DNA of 44,287 nt, from the NCBI GenBank assembly GCA_019638615.1, contig JAHBTL010000048.1, positions 1-44,287 on the forward strand, given 5' to 3'. The first letter of the stretch is position 1. Each line of letters starts with the position of its first letter. The notes beneath the pieces were generated by a model that was given only the letters and a program-made list of their open reading frames with translations, was not told the DNA's origin and did no database searches. This document shows, piece after piece, positions 27,095 through 34,372 of the stretch. This DNA is from Chitinophagaceae bacterium (GTDB lineage: Bacteria > Bacteroidota > Bacteroidia > Chitinophagales > Chitinophagaceae). The translations under genes were made by a program, and so were the position numbers.

Positions 27095-27203
27095 GGACTT
27101 CCCGGTCAATATACCCCGAAAGAAATAGGTATTACCGTATATAAAATCCATTCGGGGAGGGCAAAAACGGGCAAAAAAGACTGGTTTTAAATAATAAAAA
27201 GTT

Positions 27204-27234
27204 TTGGAAGGATAATATGGTAACTATATCTTTG
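27204..27234 (+). promoter_or_regulatory. Promoter of tRNA-Glu
   Basis: A TTG (27204-27206) and a TATCTTTG box (27227-27234) are separated by exactly 20 bases, an excellent match to the Bacteroidota primary sigma factor consensus. Transcription would begin about a dozen bases before the tRNA. Confidence 0.75.
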
Positions 27235-27252
27235 CACTCCCAAAAACAAAAT

Positions 27253-27324
27253 GGCCCGTTGGTCAAGGGGTTAAGACGCATCCCTTTCACGGATGAATCA
27301 CGAGTTCGATTCTCGTACGGGCTA
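27253..27324 (+). tRNA. tRNA-Glu (anticodon UUC)
   Basis: The 72-base sequence folds as a cloverleaf. Its acceptor arm GGCCCGT pairs with ACGGGCT (first pair G-U) and is followed by discriminator A. The D arm contains GGTCAAGGGG. The anticodon stem CATCC/GGATG encloses CTTTCAC, giving anticodon UUC. The T arm contains GTTCGATTC. No CCA is encoded. It has its own promoter and a downstream hairpin terminator, so it is a single-gene transcript. Confidence 0.95.
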
Positions 27325-27330
27325 CATTCC

Positions 27331-27368
27331 GGAGATTTTCAAGAAAAAATTGAGAATCTCCGTTTTTT
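27331..27368 (+). terminator. Rho-independent terminator of tRNA-Glu
   Basis: A GGAGATT/AATCTCC stem, extended inward by three further pairs, has an A-rich loop and is followed by G and six T residues, seven bases after the tRNA end. Confidence 0.8.
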
Positions 27369-27504
27369 ATTTAAAGCATGTTTGTTTGAAAGTTGAATAG
27401 TTACAAGCAAGAAACCATACCTCCCGTAAATAGGATAGCTCATTCTTACAATATGCCTGTGAGAGCCTTGTCATCATAAGCACGCTGGCTTAAGCGAAAA
27501 TCTT

Positions 27505-27538
27505 TTGGTAATTTAAAATTTCATCGTAATATTGCGAT
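27505..27538 (+). promoter_or_regulatory. arsR promoter with overlapping ArsR-type operator
   Basis: A TTG at 27505 and a TAATATTG box at 27527-27534 are 19 bases apart, giving a plausible promoter. The -7 box lies within the near-palindrome ATCGTAATATTGCGAT (27523-27538), which ends four bases before the arsR ATG. A repressor bound here would block RNA polymerase directly. A near copy precedes arsM. Confidence 0.6.
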
Positions 27539-27542
27539 AGAT

Positions 27543-27872
27543 ATGGGGTTGACAAAAAAGGAAATATTTACTGACAGGCAAAACAGGCTGGCGCAAATGA
27601 TGAAGGCTTTGGCGCACCCGGCACGTATAGCCATTATCCAGCATTTGCTAAAAGCGGAGGCTTGTATCTGTGGCGACCTGGTGGAAGAACTTGGACTCGC
27701 ACAGGCTACCATCAGCCAGCATTTAAAAGAATTAAAAAATGTGGGGCTGATCCGGGGAACGATAGAAGGGACAAGTGTATGCTATTGTATTGATCCTAAA
27801 GTATGGAAGCAGTACAAAACGGCTTTTGACAGCCTTTTTGTACCGTATATAAACAGGGACAATTGTTGTTAG
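27543..27872 (+). CDS. arsR: ArsR/SmtB-family transcriptional repressor
   Basis: This 109-residue winged-helix protein contains MMKALAHPARIAIIQHLLK and the recognition helix region LGLAQATISQHLKELKNVGLI. A cysteine pair in EACICGDLVEELG lies at the alpha-3 metalloid-binding position of ArsR proteins, and a further pair ends the protein (DNCC). It should release DNA on binding arsenite or a related thiophilic metal. Two near-identical palindromic sites, before this gene and before arsM, are the likely operators, implying autoregulation and control of the operon. Confidence 0.88.
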   Translation: MGLTKKEIFTDRQNRLAQMMKALAHPARIAIIQHLLKAEACICGDLVEELGLAQATISQHLKELKNVGLIRGTIEGTSVCYCIDPKVWKQYKTAFDSLFVPYINRDNCC

Positions 27873-27890
27873 TTTTTTTTGACGCTATTC

Positions 27891-27906
27891 ATCGTAATAT
27901 TACAAT
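27891..27906 (+). promoter_or_regulatory. Second ArsR-type operator, upstream of arsM
   Basis: The near-palindrome ATCGTAATATTACAAT shares TTCATCGTAATATT (with its flanks) with the site before arsR. It lies about 20 bases before the arsM ATG in the short gap after arsR. It suggests a separately regulated internal promoter or cooperative repression. Confidence 0.55.
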
Positions 27907-27927
27907 AAATAATAAAATAAAACAGTG

Positions 27928-28767
27928 ATGAAACCAGATAATGAAATAAAGGAAATGGTAAAGCAGAAATACAGTGAGATAGCTTTACAAGACAAAGAAA
28001 CCAACCAGGTATCCTGCTGTGGCTCAGGTTGTTGCTCCACGGAAGTATACAACATCATGAGCGATGATTACAGCGCTTTGGGTGGTTATGCTCCGGAGGC
28101 AGACTTAGGATTAGGTTGCGGCTTACCGACTCAGTTTGCAAAAATCAAAAGCGGAGACACCGTAATTGACTTGGGAAGCGGCGCAGGCAATGATTGTTTT
28201 ATTGCAAGAAATGAAACGGGAGAAGATGGCAGGGTGATCGGTATTGATTTTACTCCTTCCATGATTGAAAAAGCAAAAGCCAACGCACAAAAGCTCGGGT
28301 TTGTTAATGTTGAGTTCAGGCAGGGCGATATTGAAAATATCCCTGTCTCTGCAAACGTGGCTGATGTCATTCTAAGCAACTGCGTTTTAAATCTTGTTCC
28401 CAACAAAGACAAGGTTTTCAAAGAAATTTTTCGCGTGCTTAAGGAAGGCGGCCATTTCAGCATATCCGATATTGTTTTAGTTGGTGAACTTACCGAAACA
28501 TTACGAAATAAGGCAGAAATGTACGCGGGTTGTGTTGCAGGCGCGATACAAAAAGGGGCATACCTGGAACTGATGAAAACAAATGGTTTTTCAAACATCA
28601 CCATTCAAAAAGAAAAGCCGATCAATATTCCGGATGATATTTTGAAAAACTACCTGAACGAAAATGAGCTTAATAGCTTTAAATCGGGTAATACCGGGAT
28701 TTTTAGTACAACCGTATACGCAGAAAAACCTAAACAATGCGGCTGTGCAACAGACTGCTGCAATTAA
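27928..28767 (+). CDS. arsM: Arsenite S-adenosylmethionine methyltransferase
   Basis: A protein of about 279 residues with the ArsM architecture. The N-terminal CCGSGCCS motif is followed by GGYAPEADLGLGCGLPT, with C64 in the arsenic site. The SAM-binding motif is DLGSGAGNDC (about 81-90). Two more conserved cysteines lie in SNCVLNLVP (C152) and YAGCVAGA (C202). The C-terminus has a CGCATDCC tail. The enzyme methylates As(III) to methylated and volatile forms in the cytoplasm, which serves as detoxification. The GTG one codon earlier is in frame; the ATG at 27928 is preferred. It is followed by arsC. Confidence 0.93.
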   Translation: MKPDNEIKEMVKQKYSEIALQDKETNQVSCCGSGCCSTEVYNIMSDDYSALGGYAPEADLGLGCGLPTQFAKIKSGDTVIDLGSGAGNDCFIARNETGEDGRVIGIDFTPSMIEKAKANAQKLGFVNVEFRQGDIENIPVSANVADVILSNCVLNLVPNKDKVFKEIFRVLKEGGHFSISDIVLVGELTETLRNKAEMYAGCVAGAIQKGAYLELMKTNGFSNITIQKEKPINIPDDILKNYLNENELNSFKSGNTGIFSTTVYAEKPKQCGCATDCCN

Positions 28768-28889
28768 ACCGCTTTTGGCAAAAATACCGGAAGCAAATTA
28801 TTATAGCTATATCGGTAATTGTGGTGCAACTCATTTTCTGGTTTGATCTGAAATTTTGCATTGTTAACCTTATTTGGCTTTTTGTATGA
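28737..28889 (+). CDS. Possible small membrane peptide between arsM and arsC
   Basis: A 50-codon frame starts at an ATG inside the 3' end of arsM and stops at a TGA that overlaps the arsC ATG (ATGA), an arrangement typical of translational coupling. The product has a basic start (MRLCNRLLQLNRFWQKYRKQ) followed by about 30 mostly hydrophobic residues (IIIAISVIVVQLIFWF onwards), enough for one or two membrane helices with a positive-inside end. No family was recognised. It may be a real small protein, a permease remnant or chance; the ATGA overlap and the charge pattern favour the first. Confidence 0.35.
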   Translation: MRLCNRLLQLNRFWQKYRKQIIIAISVIVVQLIFWFDLKFCIVNLIWLFV

Positions 28890-29326
28890 CAATGACAAAG
28901 AAAAAAATACTAGTGCTTTGTACGGGAAACAGTTGTAGAAGCCAGATTGCAGAAGGTTACCTGCGACACTTCGCAGGCGGCAAAGCGGAAGTATTCAGCG
29001 CAGGGGTAGAAACACACGGCGTAAATCCAAAAGCCATTGAAATCATGAAAGAAGACGGTATTGATATTTCAAGACATACTTCCAACAACATAGATGAATA
29101 TCGGAACGTTGACTTTGATTTTGTAATTACAGTTTGCGATAATGCTAAAGAACGCTGCCCCTTATTCCCGACAACCGCAAAAAAGTTTCATTATAATTTT
29201 TCAGATCCGGCAAAAGCAACAGGCACAGAGGAAAAAAGGAAAGAACACTTCAGAAAAGTAAGGAAGCAGATAAAAGCATATTGCAAACAATTTATTGAAG
29301 ATAACTTTTTCCAGCGAACCGGATGA
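28886..29326 (+). CDS. arsC: Thioredoxin-type arsenate reductase (low-Mr tyrosine phosphatase fold)
   Basis: About 146 residues. The P-loop CTGNSCRSQIAEG contains the nucleophile C12 in the CX5R motif. The redox pair C84/C91 in ITVCDNAKERCPLFP marks the thioredoxin-coupled ArsC class rather than a plain protein tyrosine phosphatase. HYNFSDPAKATG provides the aspartate loop. It reduces arsenate to arsenite in the cytoplasm, which ArsM can then methylate. The ATG at 28886 (or 28892) is preferred over an upstream TTG. No arsenite pump (ArsB or Acr3) is encoded in the window. Confidence 0.92.
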   Translation: MTMTKKKILVLCTGNSCRSQIAEGYLRHFAGGKAEVFSAGVETHGVNPKAIEIMKEDGIDISRHTSNNIDEYRNVDFDFVITVCDNAKERCPLFPTTAKKFHYNFSDPAKATGTEEKRKEHFRKVRKQIKAYCKQFIEDNFFQRTG

Positions 29327-29605
29327 GTAATTGAATAATTATTAAACTCGCAACAGCCAACATGGTATTTCGTGTTATGCCGGGAGCGCACGCCTGGCCG
29401 GACGACCTGGAATAACGTTGCCTCAGCTTCACTTATCTGTCATCTGAGGCCTGGTGTGGACGTTATAAACCGGGCAATTGCGGGCGATCGTATCTGTACC
29501 GTACTACCGTACGCATTGATGAGGTGTTTATTTTACTGCTCTGCTGCAGTTATCACTGCTGCATTACAGTTGATTTCCGCTGTATTGGTTTATATTTAAT
29601 TATTT

Positions 29606-32113
29606 ATGCACTACAATATTCCCGGTCATCTTAAAGGTCTTACCGATAACGAGGTAGCCTCTTCAAGAAACAGGTATGGTTATAACCAGGCAGATACGGG
29701 TCGCAGGAGCACGCATATGGAGCTGCTCATTGATATACTGAAAGAGCCAATGCTTATCCTGCTTTTTGCCGTTTCTGTCATTTACTTAATCATTGGAGAT
29801 TATGGGGAGGCCTTGTTTATGTTTCTGGCAATCGTTGCAGTTTCCGCCATATCTTTTTATCAGGATAACCGAAGTAAAAAGGCGTTGAAAGCTTTGGAAA
29901 AATTGAACGAGCCGTTAAGCACTGTTATCCGAAATGCAAAGGTCCTGGAAATCCCTACCAGGGAAATCGTGGTGGGCGACCTCTGCATTACCGAAGAGGG
30001 GAAGATGATTAATGCAGATGGGCATATCGTTCACAGTAATGATTTTTCGGTCAATGAAGCTTCTTTAACAGGCGAAAGCCTGCCTGTATTTAAAAGCAAC
30101 GAAACGGAAGATAAAGCAGTTTACAGCGGAACGCTTTCGGTATCCGGATTAGCAGTTTTTGAAGTAGAGAAGATCGGGAAAGAAACCCGGCTGGGTAAGA
30201 TAGGCACTTCAATATCCGGCATAAAGGAAGAAGTCTCGCCTTTGCAGCTTCAAATCAGAAAGTTTGTAAAAACAATGGCGTTTATAGGCATCGCTGTTTT
30301 CCTGATGGTTTGTGCTGTAAATTATTATCATACCAGGAACCTCCTTGAAAGCCTTCTTAACGGGCTTACATTGGCAATGTCCGTTTTACCCGAAGAAATT
30401 CCGGTTGCGTTCACCACTTTTATGGCATTGGGTGCGTGGAAGCTGATGCGTGAGGGTATTATTATCAAGCGAAGCAGTATTGTTGAAACCCTGGGCAGCA
30501 CAACGGTTATCTGTACCGACAAAACAGGAACCATTACCGAAAACAGCATGCAACTGAAATACCTGTATGATCATCAATCGGATAAAATTTTTGAGGAAAA
30601 GGACTTTAACGATGCCACACTCTCCGCTTTGATCAGTTATGCAATGTGGAGTAGTGAGCCTGTGCCTTTTGACCCGATGGAGAAGGCCCTGCATAAGGTA
30701 TATGAAAAAACACAGAAGGATGACCTTCGAAAAACCTATACACTGTTTCATGAATATCCTTTGGAAGGTACCCCCCCGATGATGACGCATCTTTTTGAGG
30801 ATATGAATAAACACAGGATAGTTGCAGCAAAAGGCGCACCGGAAGCCATTCTCAATGTTTCTACGCTTTCAGAAAATTGCAGGAACAAGGTCAGGGCGCT
30901 CATCAAAGATTTTGGGCAAAGGGGCTTCCGGGTTTTAGGGGTAGCCAAATCCGGTTTTGAAGGTGACAATTTCCCTTACAGGCAACAGGAGTTTACATTT
31001 GATTTTTTGGGGTTGGTAGTGTTCTACGATCCGCCTAAAAAGGGCATTCGGGATGTATTTCAACATATTTATAATGCCGGGATAAAAGTAAAAGTGATTA
31101 CAGGTGATCATACCGATACTACAAAAAGCATTGCCGCACAGGCGGGAATTTTAAATAACGGCGATGCCGTGGAAGGAAGGGAAATTATGGAATATTCAGA
31201 ACAACAGTTATTACAAAAAATCGACGGGCAGATTTTGTTCACAAGAATGTTTCCTGATGCAAAACTGGCTGTTGTAAATGCACTAAAAAAGAAAGGAGAA
31301 GTGGTGGCTATGCTGGGCGACGGTGTAAATGACGGTCCTGCTCTGAAAGCAGCCCATATTGGCGTTGCCATGGGTAATAAAGGAACGGAAATAGCAAAGG
31401 CAGCCGCTTCTTTAGTAATTACCAACGATGACCTGGGGAAGCTGATTACGGGGATTGCAGCCGGCAGAAGGATTTACGCCAATATTAAAAAGGCCATTCA
31501 GTATATTATTTCCATTCATATTCCTATAATACTTACGGTGTCTTTACCCTTGTTTTTGGGTTGGATATTTCCACAGATATTTACACCTGTTCATGTTATC
31601 TTTTTTGAGCTGATCATGGGGCCGACCTGCTCCATTGTATATGAGAACGAACCAATGGAAAGGAACACAATGTCGCAAAAACCAAGAAAAGTGACAGATA
31701 CTTTTCTGGATTGGAAAGAGCTTGCCATTAGCGTTGTTCAAGGTCTGGTAATAACCGCCGGTGTATTGTTTGCCTATCAGTATACTGTACAAAGCGGAGG
31801 TAACGAAGAAAAAACAAGGGCAATGGTCTTTGCTACGCTGATTTTTGCTAACGTTTTCCTGAGTTTTGTGAACCGCTCATTTAGTTACAGTGTGTTTGAA
31901 AGTTTTAAAAACAAAAACCCCCTATTAATTACGGTAATTGTCTTGACATTAATACTGCTTTTTGCCATTCTTTATTATGAACCGTTTTCCGGGTTCTTTA
32001 AAGTCGCCCGGTTGAGTTTTGGAGAATTAGGAACTGCCGTACTGATTGCATCTGTATCAGTTTTGTGGTTTGAAGGGTATAAATTGCTTAATCGAACACA
32101 AATAAATAAGTAG
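29606..32113 (+). CDS. P-type cation ATPase with atypical M6 ion site
   Basis: This 835-residue P-type ATPase has an N-terminal cation-ATPase domain, membrane helices M1-M2 near 47-85, and the actuator TGES (about 155-158). M4 reads SVLPEEIPVA, the phosphorylation site is CTDKTGTIT (D305), and the hinge is MLGDGVNDGPALKAA. A C-terminal block of helices completes it. It looks like a P2-type pump, but the M6 segment reads FFELIMGPTCSIVYENEP instead of the NxxTD pattern of Ca2+ pumps, so the ion is uncertain. It follows arsC by 279 bases with no gene between, and a role in the arsenic response is not evident. Confidence 0.88.
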   Translation: MHYNIPGHLKGLTDNEVASSRNRYGYNQADTGRRSTHMELLIDILKEPMLILLFAVSVIYLIIGDYGEALFMFLAIVAVSAISFYQDNRSKKALKALEKLNEPLSTVIRNAKVLEIPTREIVVGDLCITEEGKMINADGHIVHSNDFSVNEASLTGESLPVFKSNETEDKAVYSGTLSVSGLAVFEVEKIGKETRLGKIGTSISGIKEEVSPLQLQIRKFVKTMAFIGIAVFLMVCAVNYYHTRNLLESLLNGLTLAMSVLPEEIPVAFTTFMALGAWKLMREGIIIKRSSIVETLGSTTVICTDKTGTITENSMQLKYLYDHQSDKIFEEKDFNDATLSALISYAMWSSEPVPFDPMEKALHKVYEKTQKDDLRKTYTLFHEYPLEGTPPMMTHLFEDMNKHRIVAAKGAPEAILNVSTLSENCRNKVRALIKDFGQRGFRVLGVAKSGFEGDNFPYRQQEFTFDFLGLVVFYDPPKKGIRDVFQHIYNAGIKVKVITGDHTDTTKSIAAQAGILNNGDAVEGREIMEYSEQQLLQKIDGQILFTRMFPDAKLAVVNALKKKGEVVAMLGDGVNDGPALKAAHIGVAMGNKGTEIAKAAASLVITNDDLGKLITGIAAGRRIYANIKKAIQYIISIHIPIILTVSLPLFLGWIFPQIFTPVHVIFFELIMGPTCSIVYENEPMERNTMSQKPRKVTDTFLDWKELAISVVQGLVITAGVLFAYQYTVQSGGNEEKTRAMVFATLIFANVFLSFVNRSFSYSVFESFKNKNPLLITVIVLTLILLFAILYYEPFSGFFKVARLSFGELGTAVLIASVSVLWFEGYKLLNRTQINK

Positions 32114-32537
32114 TGCCATATTAAGGCTATTATGTCGCATAATATTCGTGAGAAGATAAACGTGAGGCGTGAGATGCTTACGTTCATCTTCTGCCATTTC
32201 ACGCTTAACTTAACAGTAGATTATCAAATAACATTGACCAAAGAACACGCTCCTGAACAGCGTATATTCTTCGTTGGCATTGAAATAAGATGGATCAGAT
32301 GGGGCGTATATAACCAATAAGTTGTACCATACACTATCATTGCCTCGCTATCACCGATGCCATCATTTTGGTGATTGGCTTTTCTTCACCGCTATCATGA
32401 AATTTGTCTTTGCCAATGAGTAGTAAGCGGCAAACATAAACAACCACACTACTGCATTTACCGGAAAGGTATGAGACGTGCCAACTATTTAGACAGAACA
32501 ACCATTGGATAAACATTCACGACATTGAGAATCCGGT
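32114..32537. other. Intergenic stretch with possible decayed coding sequence
   Basis: No intact recognised gene. On the minus strand a 59-codon frame (32337-32516) ends with a hydrophilic, protein-like segment (GKDKFHDSGEEKPITKMMAS). Another frame just beyond it reads APSDPSYFNANEEYTLFRSV. Together they look like remnants of one disrupted gene, but no family was recognised and chance is possible. Confidence 0.3.
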
Positions 32538-32741
32538 TTATTTGCTGTGAGCTATAAAAAGACAGGTATTAAGCTCCTTCATTAAAATATCTGCCATGCT
32601 TACTTTAAACAAGCGGGAGAGATCACTGCGTTGATAGGCGCCCGGGACAATGAGAACGTTCCCGCCGCTATCTTTCAAACGCTCAAGAATTCGTTCTTTC
32701 GCATCGCCCCTGGTAACGGTAAAAGCAACGTGAGGGAAGTG
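32538..32741 (-). pseudogene. C-terminal fragment of a universal stress protein
   Basis: Sixty-seven codons encode a typical UspA C-terminal end. FTVTRGDAKERILERLKDSG is followed by NVLIVPGAYQRSDLSRLF, which carries the G-x-x-x-R-S-x-L-S-R-L nucleotide-loop pattern of Bacteroidota Usp proteins, then ADILMKELNTCLFIAHSK. The family-like sequence stops at about 32741, where an AI-2E transporter fragment begins on the opposite strand. The longer open frame beyond that point is only antisense to that fragment. The N-terminal three quarters of the protein are missing. Confidence 0.65.
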
Positions 32742-33318
32742 CCTTGCTGATAGCAATAGTAATGTACCCGGTTTCGGGGTGGCTTGAAAAAAAAGGACTT
32801 TACAGATCTGTTGCAGTAGCTGTGTGCCTCCTGGTAGTGGGAATACTTTTAGCTGCATTGGCAGGGTTGATGTTGTGGCAATTAAAGGTCTTTCAAAAAG
32901 AATCGAAAGCCCTTTTATTGAAAATAAACGATACGATTGGCATATTGGCGCAGCGGTTAAACGATAATACAGGATTGAGTGCAGGTGTATGGAAAAGCCT
33001 TGAAACAAATGCAGGCAGCAATTTCAGCAGCATGCTGAAAATGTTTTGGGTGAAACCATGAATATGTTTTTTATCTTTTTTATGGTTCCGGTTTTTACAG
33101 CCTTGTTTATGTACCACCGGGGCAGGTTGGTCCAATATCTGCGAATGATAATACCCTCCGGGTACCGCGAAAGACTACCTGGTATATTACAGAAGGTCAC
33201 CAATACTTATTTTCAGTACATCAAAGGGATGTTATTGATGGTCATCATTATTATTCGGGCAGCTTTTAAAATAGATTTGTATCTCCGGATGAAATCTGAA
33301 AATAATTTTATCTTATAA
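32741..33318 (+). pseudogene. Frameshifted, doubly truncated AI-2E/PerM family transporter
   Basis: The first part (to about 33040) reads ALLIAIVMYPVSGWLEKKG, then a hydrophobic helix VAVCLLVVGILLAALAGLM, as in the N-terminal half of AI-2E family (UPF0118) permeases. After a frame change near 33040 the second part continues NMFFIFFMVPVFTALFMYHR, then YFQYIKGMLLMVIIII, again the family pattern. Family-like sequence ends at about 33255. An intact member has roughly 340-370 residues; the start and the C-terminal half are lost here. The upstream edge abuts the UspA fragment. Confidence 0.7.
33272..33279 (+). promoter_or_regulatory. Candidate -7 element for the universal stress protein gene
   Basis: TAGATTTG fits TAnnTTTG, about 50 bases before the ATG at 33330. 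No good -33 TTG is at the expected distance. Confidence 0.3.
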
Positions 33319-33329
33319 AATTAACTCCG

Positions 33330-34175
33330 ATGAAGCGTTTGTTGGTTCCTACTGATTTTTCCGCCTGCGCAGATAATGCAATAAACTTGGCCGCAGGAAT
33401 TGCTAAAGTTCTGTCCGCAGAGATCGTGCTTCTTAATGTATATGAACATGCCGGTTCAACATATACAGATTATGTAGGACTTGACAAGGAGTTCAGGGCA
33501 ACATTGATGAATGAGAGGTTGCTAAAATTAAGGCAGTTGCAAACGAGCATCAAAGAAGCAGAGGGCATTCCGGTATCGGTCGTGCAATATGAAGGCTCTG
33601 TAAAGGAGAGCATTATAAAATCATCGGCAGACAACAACGCCGACATGATCGTAATGGGAACGTTGGGAAATGGCGGTATAAAGGAGAGGTTGTGGGGAAG
33701 CAGCACTGCAGCAGTAATAGGAGCAAGTAAAATTCCTGTAGTGGCTGTTCCAATAGAATATCATGGAATGCTGCCTGATAAAATTTTATTTACCACCAAT
33801 CATTTTGAGGGATCGCCTAAGGTACTGGACCCGCTGTTTGAACTTGCTGCTATCTGTATGGCACAGGTGTACATAGCATCTTTTTCTTCTGAAAGCGCGG
33901 AATATGCCGGGATGGAGGATCGCTCTGACGAACTCGCGGAATATGGTCAGAAACTGAAAAAAAATTATTTTGATAAAAGCCTTGTAACAGCGCATTTGTC
34001 GGGGGATAAGTTTGAAAACGCTATTGAGCAGTATATTGATAAAAATAATATAAAGCTGCTGACAATGGTAACCTATCAGCGAAGTTTTTTTGAGAGATTG
34101 CTTTATCCGAGTATGTCAAAGAAATTGTCTTATAGTATAAAAGTCCCATTGCTGGTTATTCCTGCAGAAAAATAG
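33330..34175 (+). CDS. Universal stress protein with two Usp domains
   Basis: This 281-residue cytosolic protein has two tandem Usp folds. The first opens KRLLVPTDFSACADNAINLAAGIAK and ends NADMIVMGTLGNGGIKERLWGSSTAAVIGASKIPVVAVP, with an ATP-loop-like glycine pattern. The second, starting near PDKILFTTNHFEG, is more diverged and lacks a clear nucleotide loop (MVTYQRSFFERLLYPSMSKKLSY). Such tandem Usp proteins respond to stress and are often near ion pumps in Bacteroidota. Its neighbours here are two P-type ATPases. A fragment of another Usp lies about 600 bases upstream on the other strand. Confidence 0.9.
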   Translation: MKRLLVPTDFSACADNAINLAAGIAKVLSAEIVLLNVYEHAGSTYTDYVGLDKEFRATLMNERLLKLRQLQTSIKEAEGIPVSVVQYEGSVKESIIKSSADNNADMIVMGTLGNGGIKERLWGSSTAAVIGASKIPVVAVPIEYHGMLPDKILFTTNHFEGSPKVLDPLFELAAICMAQVYIASFSSESAEYAGMEDRSDELAEYGQKLKKNYFDKSLVTAHLSGDKFENAIEQYIDKNNIKLLTMVTYQRSFFERLLYPSMSKKLSYSIKVPLLVIPAEK

Positions 34176-34372
34176 ATCATGAGTTCCTTTTTGATAATGG
34201 ATATCTGAAAAACGCAGATCTGTCCACCAAATATTCTGATTGTTGTTATACATTTGTTATCGATCCGGATAATGGTTGTATATGAACATATGCTATGCCG
34301 GACGCTCATTCCTGATTTCTCCTTTGGTTATATTATCAATATTTTACCACTCCGTTATTTACCTGTACTGGC

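Noticed and set aside
28886-29326. Low-molecular-weight protein tyrosine phosphatase as the function
   Set aside because: The C84/C91 redox pair and the arsR-arsM context fit thioredoxin-type ArsC better.
29327-29605. GC-rich gap between arsC and the P-type ATPase as a hidden gene
   Set aside because: Only short open stretches without family motifs; the 75-codon frame there shows nothing recognisable.
32132-32320. 62-codon plus-strand open frame after the first P-type ATPase
   Set aside because: No domain, and the minus strand of the same region looks more protein-like.
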